From Acidimicrobiaceae bacterium (GTDB taxonomy: Bacteria > Actinomycetota > Acidimicrobiia > Acidimicrobiales > Palsa-688), in contig PMHH01000113.1 of the NCBI GenBank assembly GCA_003156595.1, forward strand, positions 1 to 50,378: a DNA stretch of 50,378 nt, written 5' to 3'. A program made the translations under genes and the position numbers. Positions 43,524-50,378 of this stretch are shown one piece after another (the stretch's first letter is position 1; every line of letters starts with the position of its first letter). The notes under the pieces were generated by a model that saw only the letters and a program-made list of their open reading frames with translations, was not told the origin of the DNA and ran no database searches.

Positions 43524-43694
43524 GAGGACGACCGCGATCTCGGCTCGACGCCACCTTCCCCTCGATCGCTTAGGCCCGTACCGATCCGTCCGTCGGCTGA
43601 ACCCTATCTCTCACCTCCCGCGGGCTAATCTCGCAAACCCTGTATACATCCCGGCCATTAACTAGCTCAAGACGATCTCTCTGATCGGCCTGTC

Positions 43695-44381
43695 CTATGT
43701 GTTGGGTTGCTCCATGTCAAGGAGCGCTGACCGAGACTCTGCAAGCAGAGCATCGAGGAAGTCAGCAGCCGGGCGACTTAGGGCAGCACACTCACCATCT
43801 TGAGTACGACTTCTGTGGGATGGGGGGGTCCGATCGGGCTGCCCTCGGTGGATGCGTCCAAGGTTTCGGCTGTCTTGAGCGATAGCACCGAGCACCTCGC
43901 CTACGGCGATGTAGTCCGGTTATCCGAGGCTTACGTCGCCTGAGATTCGTTCGAGGGCGGCTTCGACCACCTGACCGAAGTCCCTGTTGATACCGTAAGC
44001 CCCCGCCACCGTACCGATGGGATCTGCTAACTGAGTCAGGAGAGCGAGGGCCTCGACGCCTCCTTCGGACCGGTGGCCACGACGCCGACTCGGTCATCTG
44101 TGACCAGCGTGGCGAATCACTTCACCACGGGACAGGCCGAGCAGATCGACGACGGTGCGCTCATCGATCGTCGACCCCTCGCGTCGGCGGCCGCTCCGAA
44201 CATGCGGCCCGGATCGTCGAGGAAACCCGTTGAAAGTTCTGCTCGCCTCGGTCCGGACCCAGCCTGGAGACCGACATGCCCGTGGCCGATTCGGTCGCGA
44301 GACTCGTCGGTGAGGGCCCAGGGGTGGGCACGGTCCGCACGCGCGTTCGGCGCTCCTCGCGGGAGCGGCGGCGGGAGACAA
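43695..44381 (-). pseudogene. Decayed gene with two in-frame stops, family unknown
   Basis: One frame keeps coding character across two stop codons. The first piece contains TIDERTVVDLLGLSRGEVIRHA, which has an HTH-like look, and ends at TGA near 44094. The next reads GGVEALALLTQLADPIGTVA, GAYGINRDFGQVVEAALERI to TAA 43920-43922. The last reads DYIAVGEVLGAIAQDSRNLG and ends PAADFLDALLAESRSALLDM plus a few residues. It could be one broken gene or two or three small genes. No start with a ribosome-binding site was found. Confidence 0.35.
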
Positions 44382-44471
44382 AGGGAGCTTGAGGGTCTGG
44401 CTAAGTGCTAGCGTTAATCAAGGTTACGGGGCTATCCTTTGATAAGTGGCGGACTTGGGAAAGGATCGTTG

Positions 44472-45584
44472 ATGGATACGGTCACCGTCACTTGGAACGG
44501 TCTCCAAGTCGAGGCCGTTGATCCGCCTCTGATAGCTGACTGGGACCCGGCCCTGTCCGCTGCCACAGTGAGGTCGACCGAACGCGCCGCCGGAGCGATT
44601 CTACGTTTCGGTGATCGAAGCGCCGGACCCGCCGAGGTCATCGCCCGCCTCCTGCTGCGAGCCGAGGGTTTGGCGTCGAGCGCCATCGAGGGGCTCCGTG
44701 CCACGGCGGCCGACGTCGCCTTCGCCGAGGCCACCGAAGAGGACCAGAGCATCGCCGCCTGGGTAGCAGACAACCTGGCCGTGGTCGCGCAGGCGCTATC
44801 AACCCCGGCGCCGCTCACACTGGAGGTGTTGCTCGACTGGCACACCCGACTGATGGAGCACAGCCCCAGCATCGCCGACCACCACATCGGTGCCTGGCGT
44901 GGCGTGCTCGGATGGGTCGGGGGTCAGAACCCCAAGCTGGCTGCTCATGTTGCGGCGCCTGCCGAGACCATCCCGAAGCTAATGGCCGATCTCGTCGTCT
45001 TCAGCAACCGGGGTGATCTTGATCCGATCACCCAGGCGGCCATCGCCCACGCCCAGTTCGAGACCATCCATCCCTTCGCTGACGGCAATGGGCGGATAGG
45101 CAGGGTCCTCATCGGCTGGATAGTCAAGACCCGGCTCGGGATCGCGGTTCCCCCGCCGGTATCGCTCCAGATCGCCAGGGACATCGGCGGTTACCAGGCC
45201 GGCCTGACGCTCTACCGCGAGGAGATGGTCGAACATTGGGTCCGCTGGTTCGCCGAGGCCATGGAGAGATCCGCAGAAGACTCCAACATCGTCATGGGAC
45301 TGATCGAGGACATCCAGGCCGCGTGGCGTGAACAGGCGAAGGATCTACGCTCCGACTCGGCAGGGCGGAGACTCGTCGAGCACTTACCCTCCATACCGGT
45401 CGTATCCGCCGCCATGGCGGCAAAGGCCCTGGGCGTCAGCAATCAGGCAGCCAGGTTGGGCCTCGAAGCTCTCGCCGCTCGCGGGATCGTGAACGAACTG
45501 GAGAGAATATCGGCCACTACAGGCAGGCCAACCCGATGGTGGGCGGCAGAACAACTCCTCGACGTGATCGGCCGACCCCGCTAA
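44472..45584 (+). CDS. Fic family protein (class II, self-inhibited AMPylator type)
   Basis: 370 aa. The N-terminal helix holds SSAIEG at residues 69-74, matching the [S/T]xxxE[G/N] inhibitory motif that blocks ATP. The catalytic loop HPFADGNGRIGR (His200) is canonical for adenylyl transfer to Ser/Thr/Tyr targets. A C-terminal winged-helix region (MAAKALGVSNQAARLGLEAL, then ELERISATTGRPTRWW) matches the usual Fic-wHTH architecture. No separate FicA antitoxin is needed, since the inhibitor is built in. ATG 44472 has AAAGGA upstream; a TTG at 44439 in frame is less likely. Confidence 0.88.
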   Translation: MDTVTVTWNGLQVEAVDPPLIADWDPALSAATVRSTERAAGAILRFGDRSAGPAEVIARLLLRAEGLASSAIEGLRATAADVAFAEATEEDQSIAAWVADNLAVVAQALSTPAPLTLEVLLDWHTRLMEHSPSIADHHIGAWRGVLGWVGGQNPKLAAHVAAPAETIPKLMADLVVFSNRGDLDPITQAAIAHAQFETIHPFADGNGRIGRVLIGWIVKTRLGIAVPPPVSLQIARDIGGYQAGLTLYREEMVEHWVRWFAEAMERSAEDSNIVMGLIEDIQAAWREQAKDLRSDSAGRRLVEHLPSIPVVSAAMAAKALGVSNQAARLGLEALAARGIVNELERISATTGRPTRWWAAEQLLDVIGRPR

Positions 45585-45811
45585 TCCACCCGAGCAATCA
45601 GGATGAGCAGACCGCTAGGAAATCCTTGGCAACCAGATCGTGCATGATTGTTGAGGCTTGGGGTCGGAACATTCGGCACCTCCTGTGGCCAGGCGAGCGA
45701 GGTCCGACAACTCGCCCAGTACGCCGAATCCGTATCAATCCTTGCGCACGCAACTACGGTCCGGGCCGATGTTCTGCGCCGTAAGCGATCTCGTCCGAGC
45801 CCCCCGTTACG

Positions 45812-46003
45812 ATGGAAGACGTGGCTCGCCATGCATCAGACCTTCCCAGCGATCCAGCCGTCGTTGTCACCAACCCCGACGATGACGTGACGGCTGACAC
45901 CTTCCGCGCCTGGCTGGACCGTCGGCACGCCGCCGAGCCAGCCTCTCCCGGGGTTCGCGCTGCTGACACTTTGGCTGAACTTCGCGCCCTCGACGAGGCG
46001 TGA
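45812..46003 (+). CDS. VapB-type antitoxin
   Basis: 63 aa. The acidic, largely unstructured sequence ends ADTLAELRALDEA and overlaps the PIN-toxin gene by 4 bases (GTGA), the usual VapBC order. No ribbon-helix-helix or AbrB motif is clear, so the assignment rests on position and size. The 226 bp before it contain no other gene. Confidence 0.6.
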   Translation: MEDVARHASDLPSDPAVVVTNPDDDVTADTFRAWLDRRHAAEPASPGVRAADTLAELRALDEA

Positions 46004-46396
46004 CACCCGTCGTCATCGACGCCTCCGCTGGCGTCGAACTGGCAGCCGACACCGTACGAGGCCGCGCTCTGCGCGGGCTTCTTCCCTTCGACGCTGTCCC
46101 ATGGGTGCCCGACCATTTCTTCGAGTGCGGGGCCGTGCTTCGAAAGTGGGAAATCAACGGGGTCCTGACCCCCCGACGAAATAGCCACGGCGGTCGCCGA
46201 ACTCCTGGCCTGGCCGCTGCACATAGTTCAGATCCGCGGCCTGTTCCACGACGCCTGGCGTCACAGGCACAACGTCACCCTCGCCGACGGTCTCTACGTC
46301 GCTCTAGGCGAACACCTCAACGCCCAGCTGCTCACCGACGACCGACGGCTCGCCAACTCGCCAGGGCTCACCGTCCGAACCCTCATCCTGCCCTGA
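46000..46396 (+). pseudogene. VapC PIN-domain toxin, frameshifted in a C6 run
   Basis: From GTG 46000: TPVVIDASAGVELAADTV with the first PIN Asp, then PFDAVPWVPDHFFECGAVLR with the conserved Glu, up to LT at about 46170. A run of six C shifts the frame. With five C the protein continues PDEIATAVAELLAWPLHIVQ, then HNVTLADGLYVAL and LLTDDRRLA (remaining acidic residues) to TGA 46394-46396, a complete PIN domain of about 131 aa. As sequenced, the toxin is truncated after the second acidic residue. VapC enzymes are Mg-dependent RNases. A homopolymer sequencing error is possible. Confidence 0.75.
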
Positions 46397-46531
46397 CCGT
46401 TCCCGATGTTCGGCGCTACCAAGCCTGATGCGAATCTCCCTGGCCCCGTGCTTCGGGACCGGGGGTCGAAACCAAACAGGGGCCCCAATGTTTCCCTTGC
46501 GGTGGGAGGTGCCTCGTTCTACGTTCGATGT

Positions 46532-47107
46532 TCAGCGAGGTGTGCTTGGTTCCGGCGCTGGGGTGGTTTGGTCGGCGTGTGAGCGGAGGAGGATCAGGAA
46601 GCGCTCCATGGCGTTGTCGATTCGAGCGCGATCGTTGGTGGTTAGAAGATCGAGCAAGAGGCCTGTGACAGTTGCGATGGCAAGCGTGGCCGATATGTCG
46701 TCGACGGCAGCCATGGGTTCGTCAAGCCAGTCATGGACGGTGTGACCTAGGAAGTTGGAATACCGGTTGGGGTGACGAAGTGCGAGCCCGTATACCTCGA
46801 AGAAGAGACGCATAAGCTGGCCTTGGTCGGGGTGAGACACCCAGGCCCAGACCGCCCCAAGCCCAGAGCGGTATTGATCGGATTCGGCTTCACGCCCAAG
46901 TGCTCGCAATCGATCCCGGACGCGATCCAAGATCTCGACAACCAGTTGCTCCTTCGATCCGAAATGGTGCAGCAGGACCGGCGCTTGCGTTCCAAGCGCC
47001 ACGGCTAAAGGTCTCAGCGACATGTCCGCGATGCCATGCGCCACCACATAGTCGACAGCGGCATCGAGAAGCTCTAGGCGGCGTTCTGGCTCGGGCGGTC
47101 GGGCCAT
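46532..47107 (-). CDS. TetR family transcriptional regulator
   Basis: 191 aa from ATG 47107 (starts MARPPEPERRLELLDAAVDY). HTH: IADMSLRPLAVALGTQAPVL, LHHFGSKEQLVVEIL, with the LxxHFGSKEQL form seen in many actinobacterial TetRs. Divergent from the mycothiol-dependent isomerase-like gene with a 112-bp spacer holding a 24-bp dyad. It is likely a local repressor; ligand unknown. Confidence 0.85.
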   Translation of the reverse strand: MARPPEPERRLELLDAAVDYVVAHGIADMSLRPLAVALGTQAPVLLHHFGSKEQLVVEILDRVRDRLRALGREAESDQYRSGLGAVWAWVSHPDQGQLMRLFFEVYGLALRHPNRYSNFLGHTVHDWLDEPMAAVDDISATLAIATVTGLLLDLLTTNDRARIDNAMERFLILLRSHADQTTPAPEPSTPR

Positions 47108-47168
47108 CACTGATCCTCGTCGTGGCGACGATGTGGCAGAGGGGCCTGTTGACAATGAGGCACAACAT

Positions 47169-47192
47169 TTACTATAACACTCGTTATACTAA
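47169..47192. promoter_or_regulatory. 24-bp dyad, likely TetR operator
   Basis: TTACTATAAC (47169-47178) and GTTATACTAA (47183-47192) pair at 9 of 10 positions around ACTC. Strikingly AT-rich in a GC-rich region, midway between the divergent TetR and isomerase genes, so it could also contain both -10 elements (TATAAC/TATACT). Confidence 0.7.
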
Positions 47193-47219
47193 TCACTTGG
47201 CACCAGGAGCGGATCTGAC

Positions 47220-47963
47220 GTGACAATCGACTACGGGTCCATCATCGCTGACGAAACGGCAGGGATCGTCAGCGCGTACGAAGACGATCGACGTGCGGCC
47301 GTTCCGTGGTCAGACCGCTGGACCGTCGGTACAGTGGCTCGACACGTGGCATCGACGCACCATGTGGTGGGCCAGATTGTCAGAGACCGACCAGACGCCG
47401 ATTTTGGGCTTTTCGCCACGCTCGAAGTACCGCCGAAGGACGCGCCAGAGTTCGTAGATTGGTTTCGGGCCGGCACGAGTTCGATGCTCGATCGACTATT
47501 GAGCGTCCCCGCCAGCGACGAATGCTGGTCATGGTATGCAGACGGGCGTACTGTCGGGTGGTGGGCTCGCCGCATGGCGTACGAAGCCGTCGTGCACCGC
47601 TGGGACGTCGATGCGGCGAGGGGCAAGGTGCACCTGATTGCACCCGAGGTCGCCGCCGACGGGATCGATGAATATCTCGACGTGTTCGTCCAAGCATCAC
47701 GAGCCGGGCACAATGCTCCACCTGGACCTACGATCAGGTTCCAGTCCAGTGATAGCGGTGACCAATGGTGGCTTGACCTCTCCGAGCAGGGGGGCCGAAC
47801 TGTGAGCCCCGAACCTCGCCAGGCCGATGTGCAGATTTGCGGCCGTGCTCAACAACTCCTCCTCATCGTCTGGGGACGCCTTCCCACCTCCGCCGCAGGA
47901 GTGGACATTACCGGGGACACCACCCAGTTGGATGGTTGGTCCGAACTCATCCCACCCATGTGA
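47220..47963 (+). CDS. Maleylpyruvate isomerase-like mycothiol-dependent protein
   Basis: 247 aa. The N-terminal DinB-like bundle contains WTVGTVARHVASTHHVVGQI and later YEAVVHRWDVDAARG, giving the metal-binding His set of the maleylpyruvate isomerase/mycothiol family. The C-terminal alpha/beta part (IDEYLDVFVQASR, then ADVQICGRAQQLLLIVWGR) matches the MDMPI C-terminal domain. The family uses mycothiol as cofactor for isomerisation or detoxification; the substrate here is unknown. GTG start. Divergent from TetR. Confidence 0.82.
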   Translation: MTIDYGSIIADETAGIVSAYEDDRRAAVPWSDRWTVGTVARHVASTHHVVGQIVRDRPDADFGLFATLEVPPKDAPEFVDWFRAGTSSMLDRLLSVPASDECWSWYADGRTVGWWARRMAYEAVVHRWDVDAARGKVHLIAPEVAADGIDEYLDVFVQASRAGHNAPPGPTIRFQSSDSGDQWWLDLSEQGGRTVSPEPRQADVQICGRAQQLLLIVWGRLPTSAAGVDITGDTTQLDGWSELIPPM

Positions 47964-48014
47964 GGGTCTGCTGCGCATAGGCCAGTCCCCCAAGTCCCCT
48001 AGGGGAAGTCGTTG

Positions 48015-48398
48015 CTAGTCCCCTGTCGAAATCTCCTCGGTCTCGTTGGCCCATCGGCGAGCCCATTGGTCTAGCGGGTCCAGTGCGCTACCAAGTGCTC
48101 GTCCGATCTCGGTGAGCTCGTACTGGCCGTCGTCGTTCTTTACCAGGAGGCCGGCGTGTCCAAGCTCTCTGAGTCGCTCGTAGAGCACGCTCGGGGACAT
48201 GCCGTCGCACCGCTCGCGAAGGGCGCGGACACCGACTGGTCCATCCCGCAACTCCCACAGGACGCGGAGCGACCAGCGACGGCCGAGAAGGTCCAGGGCG
48301 GCCATGATGGGCCGGCCGCTCGACGAGCCGCGGACCGGCCGGCCAGGCCGGGGCACAGCTTGACGTTTCGGATTCCGTAACGTACTCTTTCCATTCAT
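48015..48398 (-). CDS. HxlR family transcriptional regulator
   Basis: 127 aa winged-helix regulator. The core is ALDLLGRRWSLRVLWELRDG, RFxxL-type VRALRERCDGMSPSVLYERL and ELGHAGLLVKNDDGQYELTEIG, standard HxlR signatures. It lacks the common Cys near the N-terminus, so a disulfide sensor is not obvious. The N-terminal 30 residues are basic and low-complexity. Its start codon overlaps that of the divergent CMD gene (shared CATG), inside a dyad. Likely autoregulated and controlling the CMD gene. Confidence 0.85.
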   Translation of the reverse strand: MNGKSTLRNPKRQAVPRPGRPVRGSSSGRPIMAALDLLGRRWSLRVLWELRDGPVGVRALRERCDGMSPSVLYERLRELGHAGLLVKNDDGQYELTEIGRALGSALDPLDQWARRWANETEEISTGD

Positions 48399-48414
48399 GG
48401 TTACTGAAAGAGTA
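48383..48414. promoter_or_regulatory. Dyad spanning both divergent start codons (HxlR/CMD)
   Basis: TACTCTTTC (48383-48391) and GAAAGAGTA (48406-48414) are perfect 9-bp arms with a 14-bp centre that contains both ATGs (CATG at 48396-48399). Each arm offers a -10-like TACTCT, 8 to 10 nt before the ATG it faces, which fits leaderless transcription in both directions. HxlR dimers are known to bind such operators; binding here is inferred. Confidence 0.65.
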
Positions 48415-48984
48415 GCACCGAGGTTGGCTCCGCTGGAGCCGCCTTATTCCCCGGAGATCGGGGCGCAGCTGTCGAAGATGATGCCTCCCGGCATTCCCCC
48501 GATCGCCCTATTCCGTACGTTCGTTAGGAACCTTCCAATGGCCGAGGCGATGGGCGCGTGGGGGAGTTACGAGCTCAGCCGCAGGCTCTCTCTATCGATG
48601 CGTGACCGCGAGATCGTCATTGATCGTACGTGCGCACGTTGCGGCTGCGAGTACGAGTGGGGCGTCCACGTTGCTTTCTTTGCTCAGCGAGTAGAACTTG
48701 ACCATCGGCAGATCGCCTCGTTGACAACAGGCAGCAGCGACGACGCCTGCTGGATCGACGAGCGCGACCGCTTGCTCATTCAAGCCGTGGACTCACTGCA
48801 CGACCAAGCCGATATTTCGGACGAACTGTGGGAAGCGATGGCGGGGGTTTTCAGTGACTCGAACCTGCTCGATCTACTCCTACTCTGCGGTTGGTATCAC
48901 GCGATCAGCTTCGTCGCGCGGAGCACGCGACTGCCTCTCGAGCCCGGCTCACCAACCTTCGCTTCAGTCGCCAACCGGCTGTAG
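48397..48984 (+). CDS. Carboxymuconolactone decarboxylase family protein
   Basis: 195 aa all-helical CMD/AhpD-type protein. The motif DRTCARCGCEYEWGVHVAFF contains the CxxC...H site (C-A-R-C, then Glu and His) expected for peroxidase-like or hydroperoxide-reducing members. Near the end LLLLCGWYHAISFVARS matches the family's final helix. May act in detoxification or as an AhpD-like redox partner. Divergent from HxlR; start shared in CATG. Confidence 0.83.
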   Translation: MVTERVAPRLAPLEPPYSPEIGAQLSKMMPPGIPPIALFRTFVRNLPMAEAMGAWGSYELSRRLSLSMRDREIVIDRTCARCGCEYEWGVHVAFFAQRVELDHRQIASLTTGSSDDACWIDERDRLLIQAVDSLHDQADISDELWEAMAGVFSDSNLLDLLLLCGWYHAISFVARSTRLPLEPGSPTFASVANRL

Positions 48985-49158
48985 GTTCAGCGCTCCCGAG
49001 CTTGTCTCCAAACGAAGGTTCATATCTAGCTGAAGCATGGCCCCAATGCCGGTAAAGGCCACTCTGTATCGGCCCCTAGTTGCGCCCAGTACCGCCGCCG
49101 TGGCAGCGAGCATTCGGAGCGGTGCGCGGCCGATACCCTTGACGGGGCAGGACCACGC

Positions 49159-49965
49159 TCAGACGGCCCGTGGCCAGGGTGTCGCGTCGGGCCACAGGGT
49201 GTTCTCGAGCAAGGTAAGGAGTTTTTGGTCGCCTTCGACGGCTAGGTCGAGCTCGGCGGGCTTGCGACCCCATAAGACTAGAGGTCGGTGATCGGCTCGC
49301 ATGGCCAGGATCACATCGGCGTCGACCCTTTCGGGGAGGATCTGAAAGCGCGAACCTGCCTGGCTGAGAGTCAAGGCGATGTCAGGTTGGTTCGCGGTTC
49401 GAAACACGATGGTCACAGGCGCTGTCCTGGCGGTTCGGGCGCCGAGAGCCTGAGCGGATTCATTTAGAACCGGCATGTTGTCCAACACCCAGACGGCGTG
49501 GCTGGCCAGCTCGGGCTGGGAGAGCAACGTTTGGGAGGTCTCGTCGTCGCCGGTTATGTCCCAACGATGCAACGCCGCCTCGCTGCGGGAGTGCAGCTCG
49601 GACTTCTCCTTGGTGAGCCGAGTGCCGGTGAACGCGATCGACGGGTCCTCGGAGGCGGCTAGTTCCTCGTACGCTCGCTGCTTGCGACCGATCTCGTCGA
49701 CCAAGCGGCCCATGAGCGTGTCGTGGTCGAGGGCCCGGAACGGCAGTTCGCGCTCCTCGAAGCCTCGGGTGGCGCGCTCGGGATGGCCCGACAGGCGGTG
49801 TTCGATGAGATCGGCGTGTTCCATGGCGCCCGCGGCGAGATGGGCGACTATGTCGTGAGCGGACCACGCCGAGCATGCGGTGGAGGAATCGGGTCGCACG
49901 TCTTCGAGCGTGTCCATCAGGGCTGCGCTCTCGGCGCTGACAGTTCGGACTGGCTTCGACAGCAT
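49159..49965 (-). CDS. Maleylpyruvate isomerase N-terminal domain protein
   Basis: 268 aa. CSAWSAHDIVAHLAAGAMEHADL and KEKSELHSRSEAALHRWDITG supply the DinB-type His residues. The C-terminal domain (TAPVTIVFRTANQPDIALTL, ADVILAMRADHRPLVLWGRK) matches the mycothiol-dependent isomerase family C-terminus. Paralogous in architecture to the gene at 47220 but weakly similar. No adjacent regulator. The 174 bp between it and the CMD gene contain nothing recognisable. Confidence 0.78.
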   Translation of the reverse strand: MLSKPVRTVSAESAALMDTLEDVRPDSSTACSAWSAHDIVAHLAAGAMEHADLIEHRLSGHPERATRGFEERELPFRALDHDTLMGRLVDEIGRKQRAYEELAASEDPSIAFTGTRLTKEKSELHSRSEAALHRWDITGDDETSQTLLSQPELASHAVWVLDNMPVLNESAQALGARTARTAPVTIVFRTANQPDIALTLSQAGSRFQILPERVDADVILAMRADHRPLVLWGRKPAELDLAVEGDQKLLTLLENTLWPDATPWPRAV

Positions 49966-50116
49966 GGAGCTCCTCGCGGTCTGCGTGGTCAGGGACGACG
50001 GTCACGACAAAGTCATCTACCACCTCAACGTGGTGCATGACCGGTTCGTGAGGTCGTCCGCCTTCCAGTTTGTCGAGCGCTCGGCTGACATGCTGGCCAG
50101 AACCGGACACTACTGA
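49964..50116 (+). CDS. Possible 50-aa protein or fragment
   Basis: ATG 49964 shares CATG with the start of the opposing gene. The frame reads ELLAVCVVRDDGHDKVIYHL, NVVHDRFVRSSAFQFVERSA, DMLARTGHY; composition is plausible for a real protein but no family or ribosome-binding site is evident. It may be the end of a lost gene. Confidence 0.3.
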   Translation: MELLAVCVVRDDGHDKVIYHLNVVHDRFVRSSAFQFVERSADMLARTGHY

Positions 50117-50215
50117 TCAACTCAGGTTGATGCGAGACCGTCGGAAACCGACAGCTTGTACACCACGCGTTGGGACTCGACCCGACCCCAACCATGTTGG
50201 CATGCCCGATCCCGC

Positions 50216-50343
50216 TGTCCGATCCACTGTCCGATCCCGCCTGTCCGATCCCGTGTCCGCACACGTGTCCGATCCCGCCTGCATCCGAGCTGACTGACAA
50301 ATTCCTGAGCCTCTGTGGGACAATGGCGACGGTCGTGACCGTC
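50216..50343. repeat. Short direct repeats (TGTCCGATCC) followed by a 16-bp palindrome
   Basis: TGTCCGATCC occurs four times between 50216 and 50275 at uneven 12-24 bp spacing, with one extra degenerate copy. GACGGTC-GT-GACCGTC lies at 50328-50343. No gene is seen between 50117 and the window end. Possible element end or protein-binding array. Confidence 0.5.
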
Positions 50344-50378
50344 TGACCTGCACCTTCTCCGAGCGGACGACGGGATTC

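Noticed and set aside
50205-50290. CRISPR array
   Set aside because: The repeats are only about 10 bp and unevenly spaced by 2-14 bp; no spacers of array size and no cas genes in the window.

Overview
The window is about 50 kb of high-GC DNA from an actinobacterium, possibly a soil or aquatic member of the Acidimicrobiia. This is inferred from gene content: an F420-type LLM oxidoreductase, several mycothiol-associated proteins (DinB/DUF664, maleylpyruvate-isomerase-like), a DUF2510/RDD membrane protein, an AveC-like protein, DUF2889, and secreted proteins built from 'GYWLVxxDGGIFxFGDAxFYGS' repeats. GTG and TTG starts and 4-base ATGA/GTGA/TTGA gene overlaps are common. No rRNA, tRNA or CRISPR array was seen.

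Layout. 0-9 kb: a very long GlmS-like amidotransferase/double-SIS protein; a KstD-like flavoprotein divergent from a TetR gene, with a perfect 19-bp operator candidate between them; an 815-residue MFS protein that reads as an in-frame chimera of two DHA2 exporters; and the wreck of a glutamine synthetase gene. 9-13.5 kb: a coupled pair (cNMP-binding histidine kinase and a response regulator fused to a thioredoxin-reductase-like flavoprotein) divergent from a tandem degenerate GGDEF protein. 13.5-19.6 kb: ordinary metabolism (ACT protein, FxsA, SDR, D-aminoacylase-type amidohydrolase, ParB-like, DinB, LLM oxidoreductase). 19.6-25.3 kb: secreted repeat proteins, a PLDc_N/SHOCT membrane protein, then a decayed stretch with gene relics, a direct repeat and a broken HPt gene. 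25.6-31.5 kb: a signalling island with two paralogous hybrid kinases (PAS-HK-REC and 6TM-HK-REC) flanking a REC-GGDEF-REC-LuxR fusion. The kinases end in REC domains, so the broken HPt upstream could once have been a relay partner.

31.5-39.8 kb: two possible microproteins, an aldonolactone-oxidase-type flavoprotein, an IS110 scrap, a TetR-AveC operon with its own operator candidate, DUF2889, a secreted DUF7452-like protein, a HicB/HTH protein, and the remains of a tyrosine-recombinase array. 39.8-46.4 kb: RDD protein, small hypothetical genes, and three toxin-antitoxin or Fic loci: a Doc-like toxin with a 41-aa partner and Gln in place of the Fic His, an intact self-inhibited Fic protein, and VapBC with a frameshifted VapC. 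A DUF1877 protein, a second GYW-repeat secreted protein and a decayed gene lie between them. 46.4-50.4 kb: two small divergent regulator/enzyme modules (TetR with a mycothiol-dependent isomerase-like protein; HxlR with a carboxymuconolactone-decarboxylase-like protein), each with a clear dyad operator candidate, then another maleylpyruvate-isomerase-like gene and a repeat-rich end.

The accessory character of 22-46 kb is clear: recombinase relics, toxin-antitoxin genes and at least six broken genes. Several frameshifts sit in homopolymers (A9, A4, C6) and could be sequencing errors.
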